Below, in pieces: positions 43,169-54,000 of a stretch of DNA of 64,000 bases (positions are counted from its first letter, which is position 1; each line of letters begins with the position of its first letter). Both the position numbers and the translations under genes were made by a program. This stretch comes from Metamycoplasma auris 15026 (GTDB taxonomy: Bacteria; Bacillota_I; Bacilli_A; Mycoplasmatales; Metamycoplasmataceae), in assembly GCF_000367765.1 (NCBI RefSeq), contig NZ_AORI01000005.1, positions 1-64,000 on the forward strand, read 5' to 3'. Under the pieces are notes generated by a model. That model saw only the letters and a list, made by a program, of their open reading frames with translations, had not been told where the DNA came from and made no database searches.

Positions 43169-43832
43169 AAAACATTAAAGAACGTTTTGCTATTTCATAA
43201 CATATTTTAAACATATCAGAAACACTTCAATTACCTTCCTTATAAAAGTAACTTCCAGGAGAAACAAAAGTATGATTAAACAAGTTAATTTGGTTTAATG
43301 GAGCAAATTGGGCAATTGTTGATAATCTATCAATTATTGTTGATTGGTTACTAAAGTCTTTGCCAGCACAAAATACTACAAATGGCATTATTTGGTCTTT
43401 TGCCAAAAAACTTCTTATAGCAATTACATTTTTACCAAGTCGCTCAATTGCATTACCTTTTGCCAAACTATTAGACCCTTGAGTTTTTATTTCAGAAATT
43501 AAAATAGGATATTTTTTGGTTTTATTATTTGGGTCAATTACAAATAATATTCCTCCATCAGGACTTATGAAAGTAGATTCAAAGTTAGAACTAAAGGATG
43601 ATGAGTTTTCTAAGGCATTAATTACACAAGCAATTTCTTTTAAAAGCAAGCGAGGTTTTAATTCAAACTCCAAAGTTGGGTATTTATCTATAAGAGTTTT
43701 CATTACTAAAGAAATGGTTTCTTTAAGGCTATTTTCTTGTTCATGGGCTACTTGTGTATAGAAGTTTATAGATGTTGATTTAATTTCAATAGGTTCTTTT
43801 TGGATATCTAAAGATATATTTTTACCTAGCAA
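43140..43832 (-). CDS. EcoRI-family type II restriction endonuclease (230 aa)
   Basis: Clear EcoRI/RsrI homolog. SPDGGI (Asp92), ISEIKTQG (Glu114, Lys116) reproduce the EcoRI catalytic PDGG...AEAKHQG (Asp91, Glu111, Lys113) at nearly the same residue numbers. GNAIERLGKN matches EcoRI GNAIERSHKN, which carries the Glu144/Arg145 that read GAATTC; IIDRLSTIAQFAPLN and the C-terminal W-x4-MFKICYEIAKRSL also align. It is 47 residues shorter than EcoRI. The frame opens with TTG inside the end of the RuvA-like gene (7-base overlap); no Shine-Dalgarno. No adenine methyltransferase (NPPF/DPPY) gene is visible in the element. The ICE contains no GAATTC by hand scan while flanking DNA has 19, which supports GAATTC specificity. 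Confidence 0.88.
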
Positions 43833-44236
43833 ACAAAAAAGTTGTTTTTATCATCTGTAAACTCAGGTTGCAAAACTCTAATGACTTCATATACATTTTT
43901 TCTTTCAATTTCTAGCAGAATAGTTAAACTACTAAAATCTTTAGAAACAATTGCTTTTATGATTTCTTTATAATCATTCTTTAATGTCAAGATATTATGA
44001 AGGTCATTAAGATTACTTCAAAGTTCAAATTGTTTTAAAGAACAAAATAGTTGTAGTTCTTTATAAGATTTAAAACCTAGTGCTTTTTTCGGACTTATTC
44101 AGTAAACATATAACTCCACTTGGTCATTTACTTTGAGATTTGAAATGTCATAGTAAACTTGAATTTGATTTGGAAGAGTTATGATATTTAGACGTTTATC
44201 AAGATTTAAGATTTTATCTTTGATAATTATCTCCAT
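43826..44236 (-). CDS. RuvA-like protein (136 aa)
   Basis: The N-terminal half resembles the RuvA OB-fold domain as found in mycoplasmas: an initial strand-rich part, DISNLKVNDQVELYVYWI, then LGFKSYKELQLFCSLKQF, corresponding to the RuvA GF(K/D)S..EL..F turn. The helix-hairpin-helix GIGPK motif that binds Holliday junctions is absent, and the C-terminal helicase-contact domain is missing. It may bind branched DNA during ICE transfer, or the likeness may be superficial. ATG with AGGAT upstream. Its end overlaps the EcoRI-like gene. Confidence 0.4.
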
Positions 44237-44283
44237 GATTTTATCCTACAAAGTTACCGTTTATAAGTGAAACTAATGTTTGT

Positions 44284-44979
44284 TTACTCATCACTATAGT
44301 CAATTCCATCATCAGCATTTTCCCAAAAAGGATTAAAGTCTTTTGGAGAAGAACTATCCTCTTCTTTTGTAGATTGTGGTTCTTGGGCAACAACATTATT
44401 TTCTTCTGAAGAAGGACTTGAAGTCATTTCCTTAGATTTATCTAAAGTATTTGAAGGAACTTCCTCTGACGACTTAGGTTTTGGTTGAGGAGGAGTTGTA
44501 GAAGGATTTATGACTTCTGGTTTTTTAGTTTCTTGAGGTTTTTCTTTTATTTTTGGTTCCTCTACTTTTTTTGGTTGTTCTTGAGGAACTGGAGTTGACT
44601 GTGGATTTGATATTACCAAAGGTAATTGTTGATTTGGGTTTATGGTAATTTGTTGTTTTTGGACAATATCAAATCATTTGTAATGTCTAGGATATGGTTT
44701 TGATGACATTCAGTCAGACAAAAACTGGTTTTTTAAAAATGCAAAAGTTATCATTCAAGTTAGTCTAAAGGCAAAAATGGTTACAAATAAACTTAAGAGT
44801 AAAGTTTGTAGTTTAGAAACAAAAAAGGTTAAAAAAGTTTTGGTAGGTAGAGAGTTCTTTTTTAGATTAAAAACTAAGTATGCAATACTTAATGCACTAG
44901 CAGTGAAAACTAGAAATAGAAGTATTTCTAAACCTACTTTTAAGACTTTGGACTTTTTGGAAATTATTGCAGTTTTCAT
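44284..44979 (-). CDS. ICE membrane protein with Pro-rich tail (231 aa)
   Basis: First gene of the minus-strand transfer operon. Two hydrophobic spans (LEILLFLVFTASALSIAYLV and LQTLLLSLFVTIFAF) are followed by a basic-aromatic stretch (YPRHYKWFDIV) and a Pro/Glu/Ser/Lys-rich disordered tail of about 130 residues ending acidic. No family recognised. The ATG at 44979 has AAAAAGGA upstream. The shared promoter-leader motif lies at 45151-45180, so the leader is about 170-190 bases. Confidence 0.7.
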
Positions 44980-45150
44980 TTTTTTCCTTTTTAGATTAGT
45001 TATTTTGTGTATAGAAAGGAAGATATAATGAAAAAAAGTCAACAAATAAATCTACACATTATATCTTGCTTAATGTGTATATATATGTGTTGTGTAAAGA
45101 ACTAAGGATTTTTTTGTGTGTGTTTTGGTTTTGTTATTTGTGTTGTGTTT

Positions 45151-45180
45151 TTTTTAGTTTGGTACTTTAATGATATCGGA
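45151..45180 (-). promoter_or_regulatory. Shared ICE promoter-leader motif, copy A (minus operon)
   Basis: On the minus strand reads TCCGATATCATTAAAG then TACCAAACTAA. TATCAT is the -10. It matches the motifs at 45781 and 50946 that precede plus-strand genes, with TACCAAACTAA conserved just downstream of the predicted start. Confidence 0.6.
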
Positions 45181-45189
45181 AAAAATGGG

Positions 45190-45250
45190 GGGATGCGCAA
45201 AAAAAGCCTAAATCTTTTAGAAAAATGCAGGGCACCCCCCCTTTAAGCAT
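45190..45250. other. G-run and C-run hairpin in the ICE centre
   Basis: GGGGGG (about 45187-45192) and CCCCCCC (about 45235-45241) lie 43 bases apart and can pair. Such GC-only runs are striking in this AT-rich element. They sit between the minus-operon promoter and the iteron-like cluster. Role unknown. Confidence 0.45.
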
Positions 45251-45417
45251 TTCTTTATGTAGAAGAGGGAGGGGTTTTCTTTATTAACCCTTCTTTCTTT
45301 TTTCTTTTTATATATTTTTCTTTTATTTCTTTCTTATTAATTTCTTTTAGGGAGAAATATAATTTCTTTAAGAAAGAAATAAAATAAAACTTAGAATTAT
45401 TAGTATATTTCCTAGTT

Positions 45418-45660
45418 TATAAGTATACTTAGAATTATTGGAATATAAGTATACTTAAAATTATAAGTATACTTCCTAGTCTATAAGTATACTTATAATT
45501 ATTAGAATCTTATATTTATAGTTATCTTTTTTTATTTATCTTTAAATTATTAGTATATTTACTAGTAATTAAGTTAACTTATATAAGTATACTTATAACT
45601 AAGATTATCTTATATTTATAAGTATATTAAATTATAAGTAAACTTATAATATAAAAGTAT
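45418..45660. repeat. Iteron-like cluster of palindromes AAGTATACTT
   Basis: Five perfect copies of the 10-base palindrome AAGTATACTT (45421, 45447, 45465, 45485, 45585), usually extended to ATAAGTATACTTA, plus degenerate copies (AAGTTAACTT at 45571, AAGTAAACTT near 45637, AAGTATCTTA near 45655). Spacings of 26, 18 and 20 bases are close to one or two helical turns. The cluster is in the gene-free 44980-45871 region between the divergent transfer operons. Likely a protein-binding site: origin of transfer or replication, or an operator. Confidence 0.65.
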
Positions 45661-45780
45661 CTTAGCAGTTTTCCTGAAGGTTGCAATTTTACTTGAAAAA
45701 AATAAAAAAGATAAAAAAACAAAAAAAATTAATGTCTCTCTTTCTATTTTTTATTTTTTAATTTGCAGATTAACTTCTAA

Positions 45781-45811
45781 TTTCCGATATACTTAAGATA
45801 CCAAACTAAGT
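45781..45811 (+). promoter_or_regulatory. Shared ICE promoter-leader motif, copy B
   Basis: TTTCCGATATACT then TAAGATACCAAACTAAGT. TATACT (45788-45793) is the -10. The 18 bases after it are identical to copy C at 50952. It precedes the large surface protein gene at 45872. Confidence 0.65.
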
Positions 45812-45871
45812 AAAATCCGTTTTTTGTAAGCACTTCATTAGCAAGCAATAGTTAATGAAAGGTTTTTGCTT

Positions 45872-48800
45872 ATGAAAAAAAGAAATCTAATAACTTTGTT
45901 ATCTCTTAGTTTATTTCCACCTTTTTTAGTTAGTGGAACTTTTTCTATTAGAAAAGCTGAAGAAGATAGGCAGGAAGTTAATTTTAAAGATGAAGCTGTG
46001 ACTAAAAACTATGAGAGATTTAAAAAAACTATAAGTGTAGTTCCTTTTAAGTTTTATGATAATGATTCTGTAATTGAAAATAAGCCTCGCATTATTAGTA
46101 AAGAATACAAAATAGATGAAAGTAAAATCAAAGTTTTTGTAGATAAAGAAAAGAAAAACTATGAAGTTGACCTTGGAATATTTGAATATGATTATCCTGT
46201 TGATGTGCTAATTCATTATAACTTTGATTTAATCTCAGATGTTCCTAATGTTACATTGGCAACTCTTAAAGAGCAAAATGGAGTTGTTAGAACTGATATT
46301 GAACCATCAAAAGAAGAAAAAATCAGTCTCCCTGATTTAGCAGAGGTTATTGATGAAAAAAAGAGCTCTAAAGTTTCTAGATTAAATCTAAGTCCACAAC
46401 TAAATGAAAAAGAAACTAAAGAATTAAGAAAACAATTAGTTGCTATCAAAAAAGATAAGGCTAAGCTACAAAATAACTTTAGGAAAGCTTTTACTAAGTT
46501 TAAAAGTACCTCTTGAGCTTCTAGAACAGAAGAAGAAACAAGAGCCAAAAATGACCTTGAAAATCAAAAAAACCAAATTAAAGAAAAGAAAAATAAGGAG
46601 AAAAATCTAGAAAAAGAACTTGATGCTGATAGTATAAAAACATTTGTTCTAAAAACTTCTTGAACAGATGATGCAACTAGAAAAAACTTTACTTTCAAAC
46701 AAACTTTTAAATTAAGTAGCAACTCCTTTAATTTTCAATCAAGATTCTGAGAAGATGAAAAAGGTTCATATTTTGAAAAACAAACTCTATGATTTGATAC
46801 TTCAAGATTTCAAGAGCCATTTCCTATAAACATGCCTTTTTTATTGGAACCTAAAAACCAGCAAAATGATAAAAACATAGGGTTTTTTGTTGAATCAATT
46901 TATTCAGATAGATTTTATATTCCTGAACTTGATTTTAATAATAATGAATTATATTTTTATGATTTAACAGAAATTAAGGATAATGGATTTGGTAAATACA
47001 AATGGCCAGAAAAGAAACCTTATAATCAAACTGAACTTGAGCGGATTTTTAATGAAAGTAGAAATGCAAGATTTATAGGTGCTCTAAAGTCAGTTCTTTT
47101 GATTGGAATTAAAAATAAAAAAACAAACCAAACTAAATGAGTATTGTTACAATTGCTACCTCCATTAATTGATGATAACGATAAATCAAATAGATTTTGA
47201 AAAAAACTTGATTTTGAATCAATGATTGCTGAAAATAAAAAAGAAATTGAAAGATTGAAAACTCTTATAAAAGATAAAGAGAAACCTGATAATTTAAAGA
47301 AAAAGATTGAATATTCAATTAAAAATCTTGAAGAAAAAAATCAATATTTAAATAGAAATCTAGACTTTTTAGATTTATTAAATCCATTTATAGAATACAT
47401 TAGTGAAATTAATGAAAATGGAACAAATAAACCTAACTATAAAGAACTTGCAAACCTTCTAAGTCAATCTTTATATCGTTTAAAAGACCCAATTTTAGAT
47501 GCAAATAGAAATCTTGAGATTCATCCAAAATCTTCTTTCTTCCATTTTCTTCAAAAAACAAAACAGATAGCAATTAATGATTTAGCATCTTTAAATTACC
47601 ATGATATTTATATTCTTTTCCAAGAATATTTAACTCATTTAGCAAATAAATGAACTACTTATTCACCACTAAAAGCTCTAGAAGTTAGCTTTGATTATGA
47701 AAAACTAGCAAATACAATTACTTCTTCTTCTTCATTGGAAAAATATAAAAAAGATAATTCTTTATTCTTTAAAGATTTTGTAAAAATAACTTCTAAACAA
47801 CAAAAAAATATATCTCCTGATGAAGTTTTAAAAACTATAGAAAGTTTAGAGTTAGATTTTAATGAAGCCTCCAAACATCTTATGATTACTTTTAAACAAA
47901 AATCTAATTTGAATAAGGAATATCTATTTAGCAACACTGAGTTTACTTTAGATTTAAAAGAAAAAAAGGATATTACATTTGAGTTTTTAAAATCTAAAAT
48001 AGAAATCAATCAAAAGAAATTAAAAGAAGATATTAAAAGTCTTTCTAGAAATCAATTTATTAAATATGTTGAAAAAAATCCAAACTTTATTATTGAAAAT
48101 AAAGATAAATATATTGAAAATGTTTCCTTTAGTAAAGAAAATGGTTTTGATGACTTTTTAGAAAAAGAGTTTAAAGAAGCAAAAGTAATTTATGATTGAG
48201 AAACTTTTAATTCTTCAAATGGAAAAGATTTAGTTTTTAGAGTTAAATCTGAACATTATGATTTTGGTAGTTTTGAAATTAAAGATTTAGTTTTCTTAGG
48301 GGATTTATTCCAAAATGAAAAACCTGATTATTTAGATAATGATAAGAAAGTGTTTGAAATCAATTTATATGATGAATTAAAGAAATATTCTTCTAGTATA
48401 ATTAACACTTTATCAATTGAAAGTCTTAAAGAAATAATCAAAAAGAAATTAGAAGATTGATTTAAAGAAATCCCTTGATTACAAGAAGTTTCATATAATT
48501 TAAGCGATTTTAAATCTAATTTAGAAGATGTTATTCAAGATACAAATATAAAGAAATTAATGTCAAATCAATCTTCTATTAAGCAAAAACAAAGTGATTT
48601 TGTTGAAATATCTCTAACATTAGATGCTTCAGCACTAGATGAAAATAAATCTAAAAAAGAACTTTTCTTTAGATTTACTAACATTCAGCCGTTTGATTTT
48701 AAATCATTAAAATTGAACGATATTTCTTTAAAAATAGATACTTTATTTTCAACTAACACTAGTGCTTTTGAATATGAAATGTGATATAAAGAAATCATTG

Positions 48801-50269
48801 CTGAAATAAAGAAAAATATCACATTAGAATTAATAAATCAATTCAAAACTAATAAAGATATTTTTGGAAGCAAAACTACAATAGAAGACTTTTTAAAAAC
48901 AGACAAGGAAAATAATGAACAATTATTTACCTTTGAGTTTATTCCTAGTTTTTGAATTAAAAAATCAGTAGATTCACTAAATCTTAATGAGGGTGAAAGA
49001 CAAGAAATCTTAGATAAATACTTAGAATCATTATTCTATGCTTTAAGAAAAATCAACTTAGGAATTAATGTTCCATCTTATTTAAAACAATATTATTTGA
49101 ATGCAGAAGAGTTTAATATTTCAATCCAAAATAATTCTTCATCTTCAAGAGTAATTGACTTTTCTATTCTTAGAGAAGAAATTAATAAGTCACTTGAAAA
49201 CAAATATCCAAACTGAAAAGAAAACCTTAATACTAAATACAAGGATGATTTTGATGATATTGCAAAAACTCTAGATGTTCCAATTAAAGAAAATTACAAT
49301 GATGAATATTTCTTAAATCCTCCAAAGATTACTATCAAAGATATTTTTGCAGACTCAAGTGCTGCATTAAAACAAAAGTTTGATAAGAACCTTTTAGAAT
49401 TAACAAATAAATTAAGAAATAAGGTCTTTGATAATAGTAACTTCTTAGTTGAATTAGCTAAGTCTACATTTGAATTATATGGTGCTTATATTAATGATGT
49501 AATTAAAAATAAAATTAGCAATTACATGAAACTAATAAATCCTTCATATGACAAAAGTTTCTTTGATGTTGATGATTTTATTTCAGCAAATAAAAGTTAT
49601 GCCTTTGATGCTTATCAGGTGTTTAGTTTTCTTCTTCCAAATGTTGATTTTACAAATCTAAAATCACTCGAAAGTCTTTCTTTAGATAAACTAAAGGATA
49701 TAAATAAAGAAATTAATATAGTCCCATCTAAAGATGAAGCAGGACAACCTAAATGAGGAATTAATAGTTTCAAAACTACTTTAGATATTAATTTTAATAA
49801 AGATACTATTTTTGATTTACTTTGAATGAAATATGTTCTAGATTTAGAAAAATCTTCATTAGGATTTTTTGAACTTCCTAAGGTATTAAAAGACAAAGTA
49901 TACAAAAAATATGAACTATCTTTAAGTGATGACATTGAAGAAATTATTAATCCAGAAGATAGTCCAGATGATACAAATACTCATAGCAATTCAAATAACA
50001 AATCTAATAAAGATAAGACATTTAATGTTAAAGAGCATTTATGATGAATTATTCCTTTAGCTTGAATTGTGCCACTTGGCGCTATCTTGCTTCCAATCTT
50101 AATCATTAGATTAAAAAGAAGTAAAAAAGCTTTAGCTGACAGCGAAGTTGAAGTAATTAATAAATCAAAAGAAAATAAAAAGAACTCTAAAAAATCTAAA
50201 AACAATGATATTTTAATATCACTTTTAAAACCAAAAAACAATAAAAACACCAAAGAATCTAAGGAATAA
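45872..50269 (+). CDS. Very large ICE surface protein 1 (1465 aa)
   Basis: N-terminal signal sequence (MKKRNLITLLSLSLFPPFLV) without a lipobox Cys, a long extracellular Lys/Asn/Ser/Phe-rich region with many helical segments, and a C-terminal membrane span (WWIIPLAWIVPLGAILLPIL) followed by a basic cytoplasmic tail of about 55 residues. This is type I topology with almost all of the protein outside. It resembles the large proteins annotated Mbov_0398/0399 in M. bovis ICEs. TGA encodes many Trp residues. The ATG at 45872 has AAAGG upstream. Likely a mating-contact or channel-scaffold protein; no enzymatic motif seen. Confidence 0.8.
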
Positions 50270-50283
50270 TTTCTTAGATTTCT
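50253..50283. terminator. Bidirectional terminator between convergent ICE genes
   Basis: AATCTAAG/CTTAGATT stem with an A/T loop followed by TTTCTTTCG, overlapping the end of the large surface protein gene and 12 bases from the stop of the minus-strand gene at 50295. Confidence 0.65.
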
Positions 50284-50294
50284 TTCGTTATTTT

Positions 50295-50891
50295 TTAATA
50301 AATAATCTTCTCAAAATCAAGAGCTAAAAGTCAATTCTTATATGTATTTTGCAACTCTAACAAACTTAATTCTATTAATGAATGCTTTTCTTTGTTATAT
50401 CAAACATAAGAATCACTTTTAAAAGTTAAAATCTGAGGTATTAAAATAATTCATTTACTTTTTCAACCATATAGTTTTAAATCTTCATTTATTAAAAACT
50501 CTAAATGGTTGTGTGAATATATATTATTTTCATAGCAAAAGTCTTTAATTGAATATCCAATATTTAACACTTCTTCATTTTTTGAATATGTGTATGATAT
50601 GTTATTTGAGTTAAGTCAAATAAGAAAGTTATAAACGATCTCTAATTTAAAAATAGATATATTTTGACTAAAAAGTTCATCTAAGACTTTTTCTTTTCAG
50701 TTGGTATTTAAATTAATAACTATTTTTTGGATTTCTTTTAAATAAAAACAAAAGTCATATAAATATTCTATTTTCTCAGATTCTTTTTTGCTTAAAATAA
50801 AAAATCTAAATAGCAAATAAATATCATTGTCATTCATTTGCCGTATTTGATTTAAAAAAATATCTTTTGCTTGTTTAGTTGTAATTCTCAT
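50295..50891 (-). CDS. Unknown ICE protein (198 aa)
   Basis: Soluble helical protein rich in Leu, Lys, Asn, Tyr and Trp. The first 40 residues (ITTKQAKDIFLNQIRQMND) could form a helix-turn-helix-like start, but no family is recognised. Position between the two giant surface genes corresponds to the small protein annotated near Mbov_0400 in related elements (from memory). It is alone on the minus strand; its upstream region overlaps promoter motif copy C, so it could be a regulator of the divergent gene (inference). Confidence 0.6.
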
Positions 50892-50945
50892 TTATTCTTA
50901 CTTTCATTAATATCAGATAATAAACTACTTTAATTATAATTATAT

Positions 50946-50969
50946 TATAATTAAGATACCAAACTAAGT
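50946..50969 (+). promoter_or_regulatory. Shared ICE promoter-leader motif, copy C
   Basis: TATAAT (50946-50951) then TAAGATACCAAACTAAGT, identical over 18 bases to copy B. It lies about 90 bases before the AUA-started surface protein gene at 51060. Confidence 0.65.
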
Positions 50970-51059
50970 TTATTATCTACATATTTATAGCAAATATGTT
51001 GTTTTATTGTATTCTCATTTACTTTAGTAATCTTTTTTAAAAAATAGGGGGTATAAACC

Positions 51060-54000
51060 ATAAATAATAATTTTAAAAATAACTCTAATCCAAATAATAA
51101 CAGTAAAAATAATGAACCTAGAAAATCAAAGCTAAAGAAATTTCTTGCTGCTTTTGGTATTTTTGCAGGTATAGGAATTGTTGGAATTGGTATAAATGAA
51201 CTAAAAGTTCATATTAGCAATAAAAGCAAGAATAAAATTAACATAAATAACGAAACTAAAAAAACCAATAATTCCAAAATATCTTATTACCATGGCAGAC
51301 CTGTTTATAGAACCAGATATGATTTCTTTTTACCAAAAAATTGACCAAAAAATAGTAAACCATGAATACCTAGATATCCAACTGATAAAGAAGAACCTTC
51401 TTCATCAACGATTACAACTACAACTTCTTTAGACACTACTTCTAATGCTATTTCATCATCCTCAACAATAGATACTAATTCAGATAGATTCTTCCCAACT
51501 CCTAAACCAAAACCACAGCCTAAAGAAGAAGCTGAAGACGATGATGAATTAAATCCAAGAAGTTCAACTCCATCTTCTTCCTCTACAACTCCTCCAAGAA
51601 ACTCTTCCACAGTCAAAAAAGTATTAGTAAATAATACTAATTTGTTGTTTGATTCTAATTTTCTAAAATCATTAGAAAAAGAAATCAAAGAGGAACTTAA
51701 AAATCCAAAATCTGAATATGAATTACAAAATAAATTAAGAAGTTTATATGAAAATCTTGATGTTTTACCTATAAATATCTCAAATTACATTGAAAAACTA
51801 CATGCTGGTGTTGATGCTAACAAACAGGAAACTATAGTCTTTATCAAGAACCCCAAGTTAAGAAGTAATCTTCTTATTTTGATGTATTGAAATCAAATGA
51901 TTAAAAAGCATTCTATTTTTAAAACTAAAACATTTGATGTTAACAAAATATCATTATTGCTTCCTCATTTCAAAAGAACAAATAACGCAAGTCTTAATCA
52001 ATATCTAACATTATATACATTTGAAAAAATGGCTAGATATTTATTAGATTCGCTAAAGGAGTTTAGTTCTTATGATGGGGTCTATTCTGATAAAGATGAT
52101 ATTGAAAAAGAAGATTTCTTTAATTCATCTGGATTTTATGATTTCTTTATTGATTTTGTTAAAACATATAAAACCCAATCTGGTTTATTTAAAAAATATA
52201 TTGACCATTTTACTTTTTACAAAGAAGCAAACAAGGATTGATGATTTCGTACAGTTAGTGATATGTTAAAAAACGGGTATTTCAATGGTGAATTTGAAAT
52301 ACCAAAACTTGACCAATTTTTCAAAGAAATCAATGCATCAGATTATCTAAGTTCCAAAAATAATTTATTTTCCTCTTTAAGTGCATTATCCCATTATATT
52401 TTATTGCATTCATTAAACAATAAAGATATTACTACTGAGTTTATTTTTCATGACTTTAAACTTCTTCAATCTACATTTCTTGATTTTTTACCTTGATGAA
52501 ACTGAAATAATCTTGCTAATTTAGATACTAAATCATTGTTTTATGATTTAGAACTTAAAACTAGAGAAAGTTCTTATAAGGAAGTGAATAAACTAACAAA
52601 AACAGAAATAGATAAAATCCTTAACTATCCACCAACAAATCTACCAAAATCACTTCAAGAACCTTTTAATAATCTTTTAAAAGAAATTGCAAGACATTTA
52701 AAATATAAAGTAGAACCATCTAACTCAAATAAATGAATTGGTGTTTCACATGCAATGTTACTAGCTAATCTAAAAGACTTAATTTCTAAAGCTAAAAACA
52801 TTATTAAAATAGCCAATTCAAATGGCAATACTAAACTAAATGAAGATAAAAGAAAAGAAGCTATTGAATTAATCAAACCTGAAGTTGAAGAATGAAATAA
52901 ATATATTTCTTCAATTAAACCAGTTGTTGAAAGGATAAAGAATAATAAAAATCTTTTAGCAACAATAGAGTTGATTGAAAACTTATATAATAAATTAAAT
53001 CAAAAATATATAAGCGATATTTCTAAATGGCAACACACTTATAATGAATATATAAGAATTAAAGAAAAATATGATTCGTTAGTAAAATCAATTGATATCT
53101 TTAATAAAGCAATTAAAGTTACCAATCTAAAATCTCCAGAAGTCCATTTTCTAATAAATAACTTATATATAACTAAGTTTAATCTTGAAGACAATTATCA
53201 TAATTTCTTAATCAATGATATTGATTTATATAATTTAAAACCTTCAGCATTAGCATTCTATATTCAAGCGCCTTATAAAGGTCTATTTAAAATTAGCAAT
53301 ATAAAATTAAATCCATCAAATGATGGAACTAAATCAACATTAGACTTTGAAGTTTCATTATCTAATCATCCAACTTTAAAAAATCAATTAATAAAAAGAC
53401 GTTTCAGTTTAAATGCCTCATCTGAAAAGATTGAAATATACAATAAAATTAAAAAGAAACAAGCAACTATTGATAAATGATTGAATGACCAAAAAATCAC
53501 AAAAGAAAAAATCAATACTGAATTGCAATTTCTGAAAGAAGACTTTAATAAATATGAATTATATAAGATTAATATTTTTGATAACTCAAAAGATAAATCT
53601 TACTATACAAACATATTAAAAGTTATTAGTGATTTTGAAAATACATTTAAAACTAAGTATGCTGAGTATTTAGAAAAACTTAAAAAACAACTAATTGGGC
53701 AATTTAATTCACAATATGATAAGTTTATTTCAACTATTGATTCTTTAACTGCCAAGAAATACAAAGATTTAGTCTCAGAATACAAATCAAAAAGTATTCA
53801 ATATGCAAAAAAAATATACAATGCTTATTCAAAGAAAACTGAATTAATAAAATCAATGTCAATTGCAGACAATGACTTTAAAAAAGTTTCAATTGCTGAT
53901 ATGAAATCTTATGTTAGTATTTTAACTTCATGAAATAAGCAACTAAGAATTGATATTGATGAAATTAATAAACTATTTGACATTTCAGATTTAGATTTAG

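Noticed and set aside
45418..45660. CRISPR array
   Set aside because: Repeats are short palindromes with irregular spacing and AT-only spacers; no cas genes are present.
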